Assembly (NCBI GenBank): GCA_027068725.1
Contig: JAMOMD010000398.1
Location: 1-23,611, forward strand
Length of the DNA: 23,611 bases
Source: Thermoproteales archaeon
Lineage (GTDB): Archaea > Thermoproteota > Thermoprotei > Thermoproteales > Thermocladiaceae
Reading direction: 5' to 3'
Position numbers and translations under genes: made by a program. The notes under the pieces are model-generated. The model saw only the letters and a program-made list of their open reading frames with translations. It searched no databases and was not told where the DNA came from. Positions 7,788 to 14,879 of this stretch are shown here, in pieces; position 1 is the first letter of the stretch, and every line of letters starts with the position of its first letter.

Positions 7788-7821
7788 TCCTAAATGCGCG
7801 TTAGATAGCGAGAATTTAGGA
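7788..7821 (-). promoter_or_regulatory. Inverted repeat overlapping the ribosome site of the protease gene
   Basis: TCCTAAAT (7788-7795 on plus) and ATTTAGGA (7814-7821) are eight-base perfect arms separated by 18 bases, which contain a further three-base GC pairing. On the minus-strand RNA the proximal arm contains the AGGA of the ribosome site before the ATG at 7780. If the transcript starts upstream of 7821 the hairpin would hide that site. Otherwise it may be a DNA operator. Confidence 0.35.
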
Positions 7822-7834
7822 ACTAAGAAACATT

Positions 7835-7850
7835 GAGAAAAAGAAGAGAG
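7835..7850 (-). terminator. Pyrimidine-rich possible terminator after ppsA
   Basis: On the minus strand a run of T and C with five consecutive T residues lies about 50 bases after the ppsA stop. Archaeal RNA polymerase ends transcription at T-rich tracts without a hairpin. The tract is short, so the call is weak. Confidence 0.3.
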
Positions 7851-7897
7851 CTATGAAGAAGGGGGAGAGTTGAGGAATAGTGTGAATTAGTGTGCTT

Positions 7898-10411
7898 TTA
7901 GTAGCGCTTGCCTCCGTATATTCTGAATATTATCTCCTTGAATAGTTCGTATTCTTCTGTTTCTGTTAGTTCCTTCTTTCCAAACTTTAGTAGTGCTGTT
8001 AGTTCATTTAGTCTCTCTAGCATTATTCTCTTTTCTATTGATGCTATTAGTAGTCTTGTTGGTATGACTGCGTCTGGGTTTACGCTTACGTAATCTATGC
8101 CTGCGCGTACGAGGAACTCCACTATGTCTGGATAGACTGATGGTGCTTGTCCGCAGATACCCACTGTCTTTCCTAGCTTGTGTGCTTTCCTAATTATCTC
8201 GTACATTGCCTTTAGTACAGGTAGCTCACGCTCATCGAAGTATCTTGGGTTCTCTCTCACAAGAATCTCGTTGTCTCTGTCAACGCCCATCACTAGCTGT
8301 GTCAGATCGTTGCTGCCTATTGAGAAGCCGTCGACATACTCTGCGAACTCTTCGACAAGTATTGCAATGCTTGGAACTTCTGCCATGGCTATGACCTTGA
8401 AGTCTCTGCCTCTTACGAGACCCTCCTCCTCAAGCATCTTGTTGAATGCCTCAAGCTCCCATGGAGCTCTTACGAATGGTACCATGACGTGGACATTCTT
8501 GAGGCCCATCTCATCTCTGACCTTCTTGACTGCCCTGAGCTCTAGTCTGAACGCCTTCTCGTATCTTGGACTAATGTATCTTGAGACTCCTCTCCATCCA
8601 AGCATTGGGTTCCTCTCAACTGGCTCAAACTTCTCGCCGCCGACTAGCTGCCTGTACTCGTTGGACTTGAAGTCACTGAATCGCACTATGACAGGTCTTG
8701 GGTAGATTGCTGCAGCTACCTGCGCGATTGCGTCTGCTAGCATGTTGACGAACTTGTCCTCCTTGCCAATGCTAATTAGGTAGAGTGGGTGCTCCTTGAT
8801 TACGCTGCTGATGGTGAACTCTATTCTCATGAGGCCAATACCGTCGAATGGCAGATCCTTGTACTCGTGAATCTTGTCAGGTACTCCAAGGTTCATGTAT
8901 ACTCCTGTGCCTGTCCTGATGGATCTGTATATGTGTAGTATAATCTCCTTTGGCGCAGCAGCCGCTGCTGCAGGTGCTGCAGCCTCTTCCTTCTTCTCCT
9001 CGACCTTGACAGCTCCCTCGTAGACTACTCCTCTCGAGCCATCTACAGTGTATACCTCACCATCCTTGAGTACCTGTGTTGCGTTACCTGTACCAACAAC
9101 AGCTGGAATTCCAAGCTCTCTCGAGACTATTGCAGCATGTGAAGTCATTCCACCCTCGTCTGTTACAATTGCTGCAGCAATCCTCATGTATGGTACCCAG
9201 TCAGGATCAGTCATCTTTGTGACAAGTATGTCACCTGGCTGCATCTTCTTGGCAGCTTCCTCAACACTGAGACAGATCTTGACTCTTCCTGTTGCTACGC
9301 CTGGACTTGCTGGAAGTCCTCGCACAACAATCTTAGCCTCAGCTGCCGATACCTCCTTCACAGCCTTCTTCTCCTCTGCCTTTCTGCTCCAGTACGTCTC
9401 GTATCTTGCCTGTGTTATGAAGATGTTATTTGGAAATGGCAAGTCAGCATCTATTGCCCACTCAATGTCCATTGGATGATTATAGTGCTGCTCAAGCTTG
9501 AGACCGTACTCAGCAAGCTTGAGAGCCTCCTCATCCGTTATGCTCATGGCATTTGCCTTATCAGGAGGAAGCTCAATCTCCTTTGTCAGACCTTTCTCAT
9601 CACGTACAACCGCTATCCTCTTAGTCGATACCTTCTTCTCGATAATTCTCATTGTCTTCTTATCGATAATTACCTCGTCAGGAGTGATCTTGCCACTTAC
9701 TATACCTTCGCCAAGTCCCCATACTGACTCTATAACTATCTTGTCTCTGTCACCCGTGACTGGGTGTAGTGTAAACATTACTCCTGCTGATCTAGCATTA
9801 ATGAGCTTCTGCACAACTACGGACATGAATGTCTTGTCATGTGGAATATTGTGAGAATCTCGGTAAGCTATTGCACGTGCAGTGAAGAGACTTGACCAGA
9901 TCTTCTTAACGTAGAACACGACCTGATCCTCACCACGCACGTTCAGGTACGTGTCCTGCTGACCTGCGAAGCTTGCCTCTGGGATATCCTCAGCTGTAGC
10001 ACTCGAACGTACAGCAACTGGAACATTCTCAATTCCTACACGTCTACAGAGCTCCCTGTATGCTTGCCTAATCTCACTCTCAATCTCGGGAGGCATTGGA
10101 GTGCTCTCAATGAGCTCCCTGATCTTCTTAGACGCGTTCTCGTACTCCTCAGGCTTTCTCTCCTTAATTTCCTGTCGAAGAATCTCGAAGATCTTATCCT
10201 TGATACCTGCCTTCTCTATGAAATACCTGTACGCCTCAGCCGTTACGACAAAGCCTGGAGGAACAGGAATTCCAATCTTTATCATCTCGCCCAGATTAGC
10301 GGCCTTTCCACCTACGAGGTTATGCATGGACTTATCGACTTCCTCTAGCCACTTTACGAAGCGAAACGTAGTTACGAGGGAAGGGGCAGATGCCACGTGT
10401 ACATGTGGCAT
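7898..10411 (-). CDS. ppsA: Phosphoenolpyruvate synthase (pyruvate, water dikinase)
   Basis: Converts pyruvate, ATP and water to PEP, AMP and phosphate, the entry to gluconeogenesis in archaea. In order: the ATP-grasp domain (about residues 18-340, with LVGGKAANLGEM and AVRSSATAEDIPEASFAGQ), the swivelling phosphohistidine domain (GGMTSHAAIVSRELG, active H425), an Ala/Glu-rich linker (about 470-489), and the PEP-binding barrel (SIGSNDLTQLVMGVDRD; GICGQAPS with catalytic C753). The length of 837 fits the family. The ATG at 10411 lies only about 14 bases from the centre of a strong TATA box (10421-10428). The in-frame GTG at 10396 (residue 6) is about 28 bases away and may be the real, leaderless start. 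Confidence 0.96.
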   Translation of the reverse strand: MPHVHVASAPSLVTTFRFVKWLEEVDKSMHNLVGGKAANLGEMIKIGIPVPPGFVVTAEAYRYFIEKAGIKDKIFEILRQEIKERKPEEYENASKKIRELIESTPMPPEIESEIRQAYRELCRRVGIENVPVAVRSSATAEDIPEASFAGQQDTYLNVRGEDQVVFYVKKIWSSLFTARAIAYRDSHNIPHDKTFMSVVVQKLINARSAGVMFTLHPVTGDRDKIVIESVWGLGEGIVSGKITPDEVIIDKKTMRIIEKKVSTKRIAVVRDEKGLTKEIELPPDKANAMSITDEEALKLAEYGLKLEQHYNHPMDIEWAIDADLPFPNNIFITQARYETYWSRKAEEKKAVKEVSAAEAKIVVRGLPASPGVATGRVKICLSVEEAAKKMQPGDILVTKMTDPDWVPYMRIAAAIVTDEGGMTSHAAIVSRELGIPAVVGTGNATQVLKDGEVYTVDGSRGVVYEGAVKVEEKKEEAAAPAAAAAAPKEIILHIYRSIRTGTGVYMNLGVPDKIHEYKDLPFDGIGLMRIEFTISSVIKEHPLYLISIGKEDKFVNMLADAIAQVAAAIYPRPVIVRFSDFKSNEYRQLVGGEKFEPVERNPMLGWRGVSRYISPRYEKAFRLELRAVKKVRDEMGLKNVHVMVPFVRAPWELEAFNKMLEEEGLVRGRDFKVIAMAEVPSIAILVEEFAEYVDGFSIGSNDLTQLVMGVDRDNEILVRENPRYFDERELPVLKAMYEIIRKAHKLGKTVGICGQAPSVYPDIVEFLVRAGIDYVSVNPDAVIPTRLLIASIEKRIMLERLNELTALLKFGKKELTETEEYELFKEIIFRIYGGKRY

Positions 10412-10428
10412 GTATTAACCTTTTAAAC
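10391..10428 (-). promoter_or_regulatory. ppsA promoter with a near-perfect 20-base palindrome at the start
   Basis: The TATA box GTTTAAAA (minus strand, 10421-10428) is followed by a palindrome at 10391-10410 in which 18 of 20 bases are symmetric, with outer arms TGCCAC and GTGGCA. The palindrome covers the expected transcription start and the first codons. A repressor bound there would block polymerase. In RNA it could form a six-base stem. Confidence 0.5.
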
Positions 10429-10577
10429 ATTTTTCACGAGAGACTTTATACCTAGCAGAAATCACCTACGTTACTTTACTTAATCTATCAAAATTTAGAC
10501 ATTTGTAGAATAATGAAAACAAAGACCGACGTAGGAGGTGTAGAAGAACTAAAAAGAGATAGAGACAGAGCACGTAT

Positions 10578-10634
10578 TTAGATGATGAGATGAACCCTGA
10601 ATGACTTGGTGATTAGGCCTGGCGCAACTGACTA
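10578..10634 (+). ncRNA. C/D box sRNA (probable 2'-O-methylation guide)
   Basis: Boxes in order: C, ATGATGA at 10582-10588; a 12-base guide; D', ATGA at 10601-10604 (a CTGA also lies at 10597-10600); a four-base spacer; C', GTGATTA at 10609-10615; a 12-base guide (GGCCTGGCGCAA); D, CTGA at 10628-10631. TAG before box C can pair with CTA after box D. A TATA-like CTAAAAAG at 10549-10556 is about 26 bases before the likely 5' end. This is the compact, symmetric archaeal layout that binds L7Ae, Nop5 and fibrillarin. By the N+5 rule the D guide would methylate a G; the target was not identified. The gene sits 9-12 bases beyond the convergent CopG gene. Confidence 0.75.
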
Positions 10635-10642
10635 CTCCTACC

Positions 10643-10879
10643 TTATCTACCTGGCACGAGAGGTACCTCTACAGAACCTTCTCTAGATCTGCTTGATCTC
10701 TCCTTAAGTAACAGATCGCGTATTGCTACTCTAATTGCCTCGCTTCTATTTGGAAATCTTCCCTCCTGCACAAGTCTATCAAGCTCATCAAGCATCTGCT
10801 TTGGAATATGTACAGATATTAGCACCATCTTCTCTTTACCTTTGTTTTCTCTGTTTCTGTTTACGTTAGACACGGACAT
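10643..10879 (-). CDS. CopG-family ribbon-helix-helix transcription regulator
   Basis: A 78-residue DNA-binding protein. The ribbon-helix-helix fold covers about residues 18-58: the strand MVLISVHIPKQ, then helix LDELDRLVQEG, turn RFPNRSEA and helix IRVAIRDLLLKE. PNRSEAIR is the usual turn of this family. Both flanks are charged and likely disordered. Such proteins bind short inverted repeats as dimers. The ATG at 10879 lies 19-20 bases from the TATA box CTTTAAAG (10895-10902), whereas the in-frame GTG at 10873 is about 25 away; either may be the start, and the domain is intact in both cases. Its target is unknown; it could be one of the inverted repeats in this window, but nothing links them directly. 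Confidence 0.85.
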   Translation of the reverse strand: MSVSNVNRNRENKGKEKMVLISVHIPKQMLDELDRLVQEGRFPNRSEAIRVAIRDLLLKERSSRSREGSVEVPLVPGR

Positions 10880-11294
10880 AGTTTCTCTACACGTCTTTAA
10901 AGAATTGTCCTATTCCTGAACCAACTACAACGCCAATCCTGAGAGTTCAATGAACTAACCAATCAAAGAGCCTCAACTAGCTCGAAATAGAAACAGGTAA
11001 GTCAGAACTTCGCAATCTTCAGTAACTACATCTACAACTATTTATAAGCTATTACGCCTGTGTGTAAGGTGTATATACAGTTTGCATTTTCACTTTCAGG
11101 AAGAGGATTTAACACTCTTCAGGAAATATCTAGAAAAAAGAACTTGACTTTATGGTAAGTACAGCATCTTAAGTATATTAAATGGACTAACAAATAAGCT
11201 AATGATGCTAAAAATGAAAAATGTAAGAAAGTCAGAATAAGTTCTAGTATCGCTAAGCGAGGTTCTTGTGATGTTTAAGCTTTGAGTTTTTATT
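10880..11294. other. 415-base gap without a convincing gene
   Basis: The gap is A+T-rich, between the CopG gene start and the atpB stop. It holds the CopG TATA box (10895-10902) and a strong isolated TATA sequence, TTTATAA at 11041-11047 on the plus strand, that leads to no open frame of note. The octamer TTCAGGAA occurs twice (11095-11102 and 11118-11125), and GAAGAG/CTCTTC (11100-11105, 11115-11120) can form a six-base stem. The longest frames from ATG here are about a dozen codons. No tRNA-like or GC-rich structured RNA was seen. Confidence 0.6.
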
Positions 11295-12818
11295 TTACTT
11301 CTTTCCTACTACTGCCTCGTCCTTAATTGATTCGAATACGCTTCTTCTGTAGTATCTCTTTGTCATGTCAGGTGGTACTAGTGTTAGCTCGTCTTCTGGC
11401 AGTATGCTCAGTACTTCCCATGCTAGGTCTAGTGTCTGCTCGAATGTTCTTCTCTCATAGAAGCCCTGCGATAGGAACTTCCTCTCGAATGCGTCTGCGA
11501 ATCTTAGGTATCTTCTCTCTCTCCAGCCTAGGTTCGACTCTCCTACTAGTATTGCTAGCTTTCTAATCTCGACAGCCTTTGCGTATGCTGCGACTAGCTG
11601 GTTACCGACGTACTTGTGGTCTTCTCTTGTCTTGCCTTCTCCTACTGCGTCCTTCATGAGTCTTGATAGGCTTGCTACTCCTACGAACTCTCCTACTACG
11701 TCAATTGGTGGGTAAATGCCCTTGCCCCACAGTGCTCTGCTCAGGATGATCTGGCCCTCGGTAATGTAGCCTGATAGGTCAGGTATTGGGTGTGTGATGT
11801 CGTCGTGAGGCATCGTTAGGATTGGGAACTGTGTTAGGCTGCCCTTCTTGCCGACTACCTTTCCACATCTCTCGTATATTGTTGCTAGGTCTGTGTACAT
11901 GTAGCCTGGGTAGCCTCTTCTTCCTGGTAGCTCTCCCTTACTGCTTGATAGCTCTCTTAGACCCTCACAGTAGTTCGTCATGTCTGTCAGGATAGCCAGC
12001 ACGTGATAGCCCTTCTCCCATGCCAGGTACTCAGCTATTGTTAGACCTACTCTTGGCGCTAGGATTCTCTCTGCAATTGGGTCATTTGCTAGGTTCAGGA
12101 CTACTACTAGCCTTCTCAGAGCTCCAGTCTTCTTGAACTCATTCAGGAAGAACAGAGCCTCCTCCATCTTGAGACCAATTCCGACGAATACGATGACGAA
12201 GTCCTCCTCCTTTCCTGGGACTGTTGCTTGTCTAGCTACCTGAGCAGCTACTAGGTTGTGTGGTAGTCCTGAACCAGAGAAGATTGGCAGCTTCTGGCCG
12301 CGCACCATTGTGAACATTGCATCGATGCCGCTGATTCCTGTCTCGATTGGCTCGTTTGGTGGAATTCTGGTGTATGGGTTCAGTGGCTCACCCATGACGT
12401 CTCTGTAGTCCTCAGCTGGTGGCAGTGGCATTCCATCTCTTGGCGCTCCCTTTCCATCTAGGACTCTTCCAATGAGTTCTTCAGAGACTGGAATCTTCAG
12501 AGTCTCTCCGTAGAATCTTACTGTACTTCCGAGAGCTGGTAGACCCAGAGTGCCTGTCAGGACTTGGGCTACTGCGAAGTTCTCACCTACCTCGACTACC
12601 TGGACTGTTCTTGGCACTCCGTCAGGACCAATGACTACGCCGATCTCGCCGTATGCTACTCCTCTCGTTCTTTCGATAATGATCAGTGGTCCCTTGACCT
12701 CTCTTACAGTTGTGTACTCTGATATACCCTTAACTAGGGGTGTCTCAACTAACTTAGACAGACTAGACCCCCAGACGGGGTTCGGTTTCCTATCTTTTAA
12801 ACTTTTACAATAGTGCAC
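11295..12818 (-). CDS. atpB: A-type (V-type) ATP synthase subunit B
   Basis: The non-catalytic nucleotide-binding subunit of the A1 head. Family marks include REVKGPLIIIERTRGVAYGE, GREE-like SGSGLPHNLVAAQVARQA (replacing the catalytic P-loop, as expected for B), LNLANDPIAERILAPRVGLT, ILTDMTNYCEGLRE and the LPGRRGYPGYMYTDLATIYERCG segment. The frame runs 507 residues from the GTG at 12818, but family members usually begin close before the EYTTVREVKGPL segment (residue 34 here), at about 460-475 residues. Between the GTG and that segment there is no ATG, GTG or TTG. A TATA box at 12795-12802 points to transcription starting near 12772, so the true start may be non-standard, for example CTG at 12761 or ATA at 12725. 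The right-hand limit is therefore uncertain. Confidence 0.93.
   Translation of the reverse strand: MHYCKSLKDRKPNPVWGSSLSKLVETPLVKGISEYTTVREVKGPLIIIERTRGVAYGEIGVVIGPDGVPRTVQVVEVGENFAVAQVLTGTLGLPALGSTVRFYGETLKIPVSEELIGRVLDGKGAPRDGMPLPPAEDYRDVMGEPLNPYTRIPPNEPIETGISGIDAMFTMVRGQKLPIFSGSGLPHNLVAAQVARQATVPGKEEDFVIVFVGIGLKMEEALFFLNEFKKTGALRRLVVVLNLANDPIAERILAPRVGLTIAEYLAWEKGYHVLAILTDMTNYCEGLRELSSSKGELPGRRGYPGYMYTDLATIYERCGKVVGKKGSLTQFPILTMPHDDITHPIPDLSGYITEGQIILSRALWGKGIYPPIDVVGEFVGVASLSRLMKDAVGEGKTREDHKYVGNQLVAAYAKAVEIRKLAILVGESNLGWRERRYLRFADAFERKFLSQGFYERRTFEQTLDLAWEVLSILPEDELTLVPPDMTKRYYRRSVFESIKDEAVVGKK
12794..12806. promoter_or_regulatory. TATA element between atpB and the divergent Trm5-like gene
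   Basis: The self-complementary TTTAAA at 12796-12801 lies about 31 bases before the ATG of the plus-strand gene at 12830. It can also serve the minus-strand atpB, giving a transcription start near 12772. A hairpin-capable CCCC/GGGG pair (about 12767-12780) follows on the atpB side. Confidence 0.45.
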
Positions 12819-12829
12819 ATAGCCACGAG

Positions 12830-13672
12830 ATGCGTCTCAAGGATCTTGTCAAAGATAAGATACCTCCAGAACTACACCAACTGATACCTACAAGTTTCGA
12901 CATTGTAGGATCTCGTCAGGGAGCTGTCGCCATCGTGGAGATACCTGAAGAACTTGAGCCATACAAGCACATCATAGCAGAAGCAATAATGAAGATGAAC
13001 AAGCACGTTCGCGCCGTTCTGAGACGAGTTGGTGGTCGAAAAGGTGCCTACAGGCTATACGACTACGAGGTGCTTATTCCAGGACCAACAGAGGTTATTC
13101 ATAAGGAGCACGGTTACCTGATAAAGGTAGATCCTGTAAAAGTGTACTTCTCACCTCGAGATCACTCAGATAGAATCGATATTGCACAACAGGTAGAGCC
13201 AGGAGAGGCAGTACTCTACCTTTTCGCAGGTGTTGGTCCTTACGCAATTGCGATATGTAAGATACAGCCCGCGGTTCGCATCATACATGCAGTTGAACTA
13301 AACCCTGTAGCTGTGAACTACATGATTGAGAATGTTAGAATAAACAAGTTAAAAGGAAAAATTGTTCCAATAGAGGGAGATGCTAGAGTAGTATCAAAAC
13401 ACTTCTATTACAAATCTGATAGAGTTATAATGACTCTCCCACTAGGTGCACATGAATATCTAGAAGATGGACTCCTATGTATATCAAGGAGAGGTGGAAT
13501 AGTACATTTCTATCATATTGGAAAGGAGCCGGACATATTTGGTGAAGCAGAGAAAATAGTTTACGAAACTGCGCAGAGAGTTAAGCGTGAAGTTGAGATA
13601 ATTAGGAGGAAAATTGTTAGAGATTATGCACCTCGAATGTACAAGATTAGACTTGATATATATGTAAAGTAG
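12830..13672 (+). CDS. trm5: Trm5-family tRNA(G37) methyltransferase (or Taw2-like enzyme)
   Basis: A class I SAM methyltransferase acting at or near position 37 of tRNA. Visible parts: the strand-rich FDIVGS...AVAIVEIP module (about 23-38), RRVGGRKGAYRLYDYEVL, VYFSPR (105-110), the SAM motif LYLFAGVGPYAIAI (129-142), ELNPVAVNYMIENV (156-169), GDAR (183-186) and MTLPLGAHEYL (201-211). Known Trm5 proteins carry Asn in M-N-L-P at that last site; here it is T202. The 280-residue length matches D2-D3 only, without the N-terminal D1 domain, as in the wyosine enzyme Taw2. The methyltransferase call is secure, the exact reaction (m1G37 or a wyosine step) is not. It is nearly leaderless and convergent with the next gene. 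Confidence 0.85.
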   Translation: MRLKDLVKDKIPPELHQLIPTSFDIVGSRQGAVAIVEIPEELEPYKHIIAEAIMKMNKHVRAVLRRVGGRKGAYRLYDYEVLIPGPTEVIHKEHGYLIKVDPVKVYFSPRDHSDRIDIAQQVEPGEAVLYLFAGVGPYAIAICKIQPAVRIIHAVELNPVAVNYMIENVRINKLKGKIVPIEGDARVVSKHFYYKSDRVIMTLPLGAHEYLEDGLLCISRRGGIVHFYHIGKEPDIFGEAEKIVYETAQRVKREVEIIRRKIVRDYAPRMYKIRLDIYVK

Positions 13673-13676
13673 AGGC

Positions 13677-14150
13677 CTACAGGAATCTTGGCATTTCTCT
13701 TCGCTCTGACTCTCTTGGTGCGTGCGCCATCTTGTGCTCGAAGTATAACTTCAGTATCTCAGGCACAGTTGGCTCACTTGATATCTTCTTCAGTAGTTCC
13801 GTGTACTTTGACGTGTGGTCTATGTCCAGCTTCACAAAGTCTATGACTATTTTCCTGAGCCTCTCTTCAAGTTCCTTAAGCATCTCTAGCGGCATAATTG
13901 ATGTTATTACTGGGTTATTGAGCCAGGACTCAAAGTCCTTCAATGTGCGCTCTATATACATCAGCATTGCCTGAGCTGAATAGAGTAGCGATAATCTATC
14001 GTCGGTATTGGATATGTACTGTCCAAATTTCTCAAGCTCACTTACAAAGCGTTTCTGGTCTGAGACCCACCTCTCCAGTCTCTTTATGAGACCGTCAATA
14101 TGCTCCTTGATGAGTCGAACCTTGGGATCTTCAATAAAGCTCATGCCCAT
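13677..14150 (-). CDS. Small helical protein, probably crenarchaeal DUF2153 family
   Basis: A 157-residue soluble protein predicted to be mainly helical, with no membrane segment and no catalytic motif. The stretch DRLSLLYSAQAMLMYIERTL followed by WLNNPVITSIMPLEMLKELEER and VIDFVKLDIDHTSKYTELL recalls the DUF2153 proteins of crenarchaea; this is recognition from memory, not a search. Its function is unknown. A TATA-like GCTTTAATA near 14175-14183, inside the end of nth, lies about 28 bases before the ATG at 14150, so it probably has its own leaderless transcript. It converges on the Trm5-like gene with four bases between stops. Confidence 0.6.
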   Translation of the reverse strand: MGMSFIEDPKVRLIKEHIDGLIKRLERWVSDQKRFVSELEKFGQYISNTDDRLSLLYSAQAMLMYIERTLKDFESWLNNPVITSIMPLEMLKELEERLRKIVIDFVKLDIDHTSKYTELLKKISSEPTVPEILKLYFEHKMAHAPRESERREMPRFL

Positions 14151-14177
14151 TACTGCTACTAGTCCACGTACGCACTA

Positions 14178-14879
14178 TTAAAGCCTTTTGTAACTGCTCG
14201 ATGAACGTTCTTTATAGAAACAACATATACTAACTAGTGGACACTTGTTGCAAATTGGTTTCAATGCTTTACACAATGTCCTCCCATGCATTATCAGGAC
14301 TAGGTGAGCTTCAGCAAGACCTCGCCAATCACCATCGTAGCAGGACAGAAATATCGAGCTAATCTCATCGTAGTCACCCCTTCTGGAGAGACCGAGCCTG
14401 ACGCATATACGCCTAATGTGCGTATCTACAGGAAACGTTGGAACCATGCGCTTAAATAACAGAAACACGTCAACCGTCTTCTTTCCAAGACCCTTTATAT
14501 TCATTAAGAAATTCCTAACCTCTTCAACGGGAGCTTTGCTCAAAAAATCTTCACCGACCTTAATGAGAGCACTTGCAAGATTCATTATAGTTTCGCACTT
14601 TCTCTTATACATACCTGATACTCTTATGCATCTAATTATGACCTCCTCACCTGCTGAGAGAACTGTCGCAGGAGTAAGTGGACGACCAAGCTCATTTACA
14701 AGATTCCAAAACGCCCTCTCGGCTAGTTCATCATTTGTATTTTGACTAAGTATTGAAAGGACTAGAAACTCGAAACAGGTTAATTCTTTACTATATTTCA
14801 CGACTTTACAATTCTCAATATCGAAATTGTAGAACGTTACTAACTTATCAATAATAGTTCTCAGGTCTAACCTCAGCAT
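14178..14879 (-). CDS. nth: Endonuclease III (DNA glycosylase/AP lyase)
   Basis: Removes oxidised pyrimidines and cuts at abasic sites. The helix-hairpin-helix IKGLGKKT (128-135) carries the catalytic lysine K134, and VDTH gives the catalytic aspartate D152. The [4Fe-4S] cluster ligands are C203, C210, C213 and C219, with the standard C-x6-C-x2-C-x5-C spacing. SQNTND (45-50) is the usual N-terminal mark. The length of 233 residues is typical. The ATG at 14879 overlaps the end of the upstream membrane-protein gene by seven bases, so the two are cotranscribed and probably translationally coupled. Confidence 0.93.
   Translation of the reverse strand: MLRLDLRTIIDKLVTFYNFDIENCKVVKYSKELTCFEFLVLSILSQNTNDELAERAFWNLVNELGRPLTPATVLSAGEEVIIRCIRVSGMYKRKCETIMNLASALIKVGEDFLSKAPVEEVRNFLMNIKGLGKKTVDVFLLFKRMVPTFPVDTHIRRICVRLGLSRRGDYDEISSIFLSCYDGDWRGLAEAHLVLIMHGRTLCKALKPICNKCPLVSICCFYKERSSSSYKRL

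Noticed and set aside
8178..8705. A 175-codon open frame on the plus strand inside ppsA, with others like it opposite ppsA, ilvD and the hydrogenase genes.
   Set aside because: They are low-complexity Ser/Leu-rich shadows of strongly conserved genes on the other strand.
10513..10581. A 22-codon open frame from an ATG preceded by a TATA-like sequence, ending at the 5' edge of the C/D box sRNA.
   Set aside because: It is very short and highly charged, with no conserved feature, and it overlaps the sRNA promoter. The sRNA explains the region better.
11180..11290. Possible small ORFs and C box-like ATGATGC and GTGATGT near the atpB end.
   Set aside because: The frames are about a dozen codons long, and no D boxes accompany the boxes.
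11525..11540. A GGTTCGACTC stretch resembling a tRNA T arm.
   Set aside because: It lies within the conserved atpB coding sequence and has no acceptor, D or anticodon arm around it.
14704..14711. A C box-like ATGATGA on the minus strand in nth.
   Set aside because: No D' or D boxes follow; explained by coding sequence.
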